Of a stretch of 31,879 nt of DNA, positions 31,580-31,879 are shown in pieces. The notes beneath the pieces are model-generated. The model worked only from the letters and a program-made list of their open reading frames with translations. It searched no databases and had not been told where the DNA came from. The stretch spans positions 1-31,879 of the forward strand of contig CAKPJL010000011.1 in the NCBI GenBank assembly GCA_934162655.1, written 5' to 3'. This DNA comes from an uncultured Clostridia bacterium (GTDB lineage Bacteria > Bacillota > Clostridia > TANB77 > CAG-465). Made by a program: the position numbers and the translations under genes. Position 1 is the stretch's first letter. Each line of letters starts with the position of its first letter.

Positions 31580-31879
31580 ATGTTAAAAATTGGTATGTGT
31601 GATGATGATTTAGCATCTATGAAAATTACAGCAAAATTTCTAGAAGCAGAAATCATCGAACAAGAATTAGATGCAGAAATATCAATTATTACAACTAATC
31701 AAAAAGATATTTTTAATGCAATATATAACAATGAACTAGACGTATTATTTTTAGATATTGATTTTAAATGTAAAGGTAAAAACGGACTAGAATTTGCTAA
31801 TGATTTAAGAAATGTTAATAAAAATTTTTATCTTGTATTTTTATCAGCACATTTTAAATACATACAAATGTCACTTGAA
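31580..31879 (+). CDS. Response regulator receiver domain, AgrA/LytTR type, 5' part
   Basis: The first 100 codons are in the window and the gene runs off the right edge. It begins MLKIGMCDDDLASMKITA, with the acidic pair CDDD, the phospho-acceptor Asp in DVLFLDIDFKCKGKNGLEFA and the switch Ser in YLVFLSAHFKYI. This CDDD...FLDID pattern with the H-x-KY ending is that of AgrA/VirR regulators, which carry a C-terminal LytTR DNA-binding domain, but that part is not visible. Such regulators usually answer a peptide-sensing kinase encoded next to them. The ATG has GAAGGGA upstream. It is divergent from yqfC. Confidence 0.8.
   Translation, partial: MLKIGMCDDDLASMKITAKFLEAEIIEQELDAEISIITTNQKDIFNAIYNNELDVLFLDIDFKCKGKNGLEFANDLRNVNKNFYLVFLSAHFKYIQMSLE

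Noticed and set aside
1..31879. CRISPR array or other regularly spaced repeats
   Set aside because: No direct repeats with regular spacers were seen; the only repeats are the two CMD-flavodoxin copies and terminator stems.

Overview
This is a strongly AT-rich piece of a bacterial chromosome, most likely from an anaerobic, endospore-forming Clostridia-type Firmicute. The support is a clostridial [FeFe] hydrogenase, the sporulation pair yqfC/yqfD, a WalRK-type two-component system, ricT next to holB, the low G+C content and the many GTG/TTG starts behind strong AGGAGG-type ribosome sites. No species can be named from the sequence alone.

Layout. 1-2.1 kb (+): the end of a NuoF-like diaphorase subunit and the catalytic subunit of a multimeric NAD(P)-linked [FeFe] hydrogenase, closed by a terminator. 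2.2-2.9 kb: a frameshifted small membrane-protein gene (-) and a 56-residue Cys-rich orphan (+) with a clear promoter. 2.9-11 kb (-): housekeeping genes, namely leuS; an 89-residue orphan; a lepB-holB-ricT-ferredoxin operon; and acpS-metG. A tRNA-Pro(UGG) is transcribed divergently from acpS.

11.2-20.3 kb is an accessory region, mostly on the + strand and opposite to its neighbours. It holds an IS481-like element cut at its 5' end, four remnants of flavodoxin genes, two decayed carboxymuconolactone-decarboxylase-like (CMD) genes, a stand-alone ABC exporter and a heterodimeric ABC exporter pair whose second subunit carries a frameshift, and a DUF308 membrane protein. The repeated CMD-flavodoxin module in different stages of decay suggests duplication, insertion and erosion rather than a working new system.

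20.4-31.4 kb (-): a guanine deaminase; an iscR-type regulator followed by an in-frame iscS'-'mnmA deletion chimera; walR-walK-tatD with a repeat matching a WalR/PhoP operator upstream; a murL-murD2 pair that predicts the alternative L-Glu ligation plus epimerisation route to D-Glu in peptidoglycan; an RsiV/PdaC-type extracytoplasmic domain protein; and yqfC-yqfD-ybeY-dgkA, where dgkA is fused to a degenerate PAP2-like domain. A LytTR-type response regulator starts at the right edge (+).

I did not find a convincing previously undescribed multi-gene system. The points most worth a second look are the murL-murD2 pair in a Firmicute, the iscS'-'mnmA deletion, the decaying flavodoxin/CMD modules around the ABC exporters, the Ser at an expected H-cluster Cys-ligand position in the hydrogenase, and the dead-looking PAP2 domain. 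Several frameshifts lie in A-runs, so sequencing error must be excluded before any of them is called a pseudogene.
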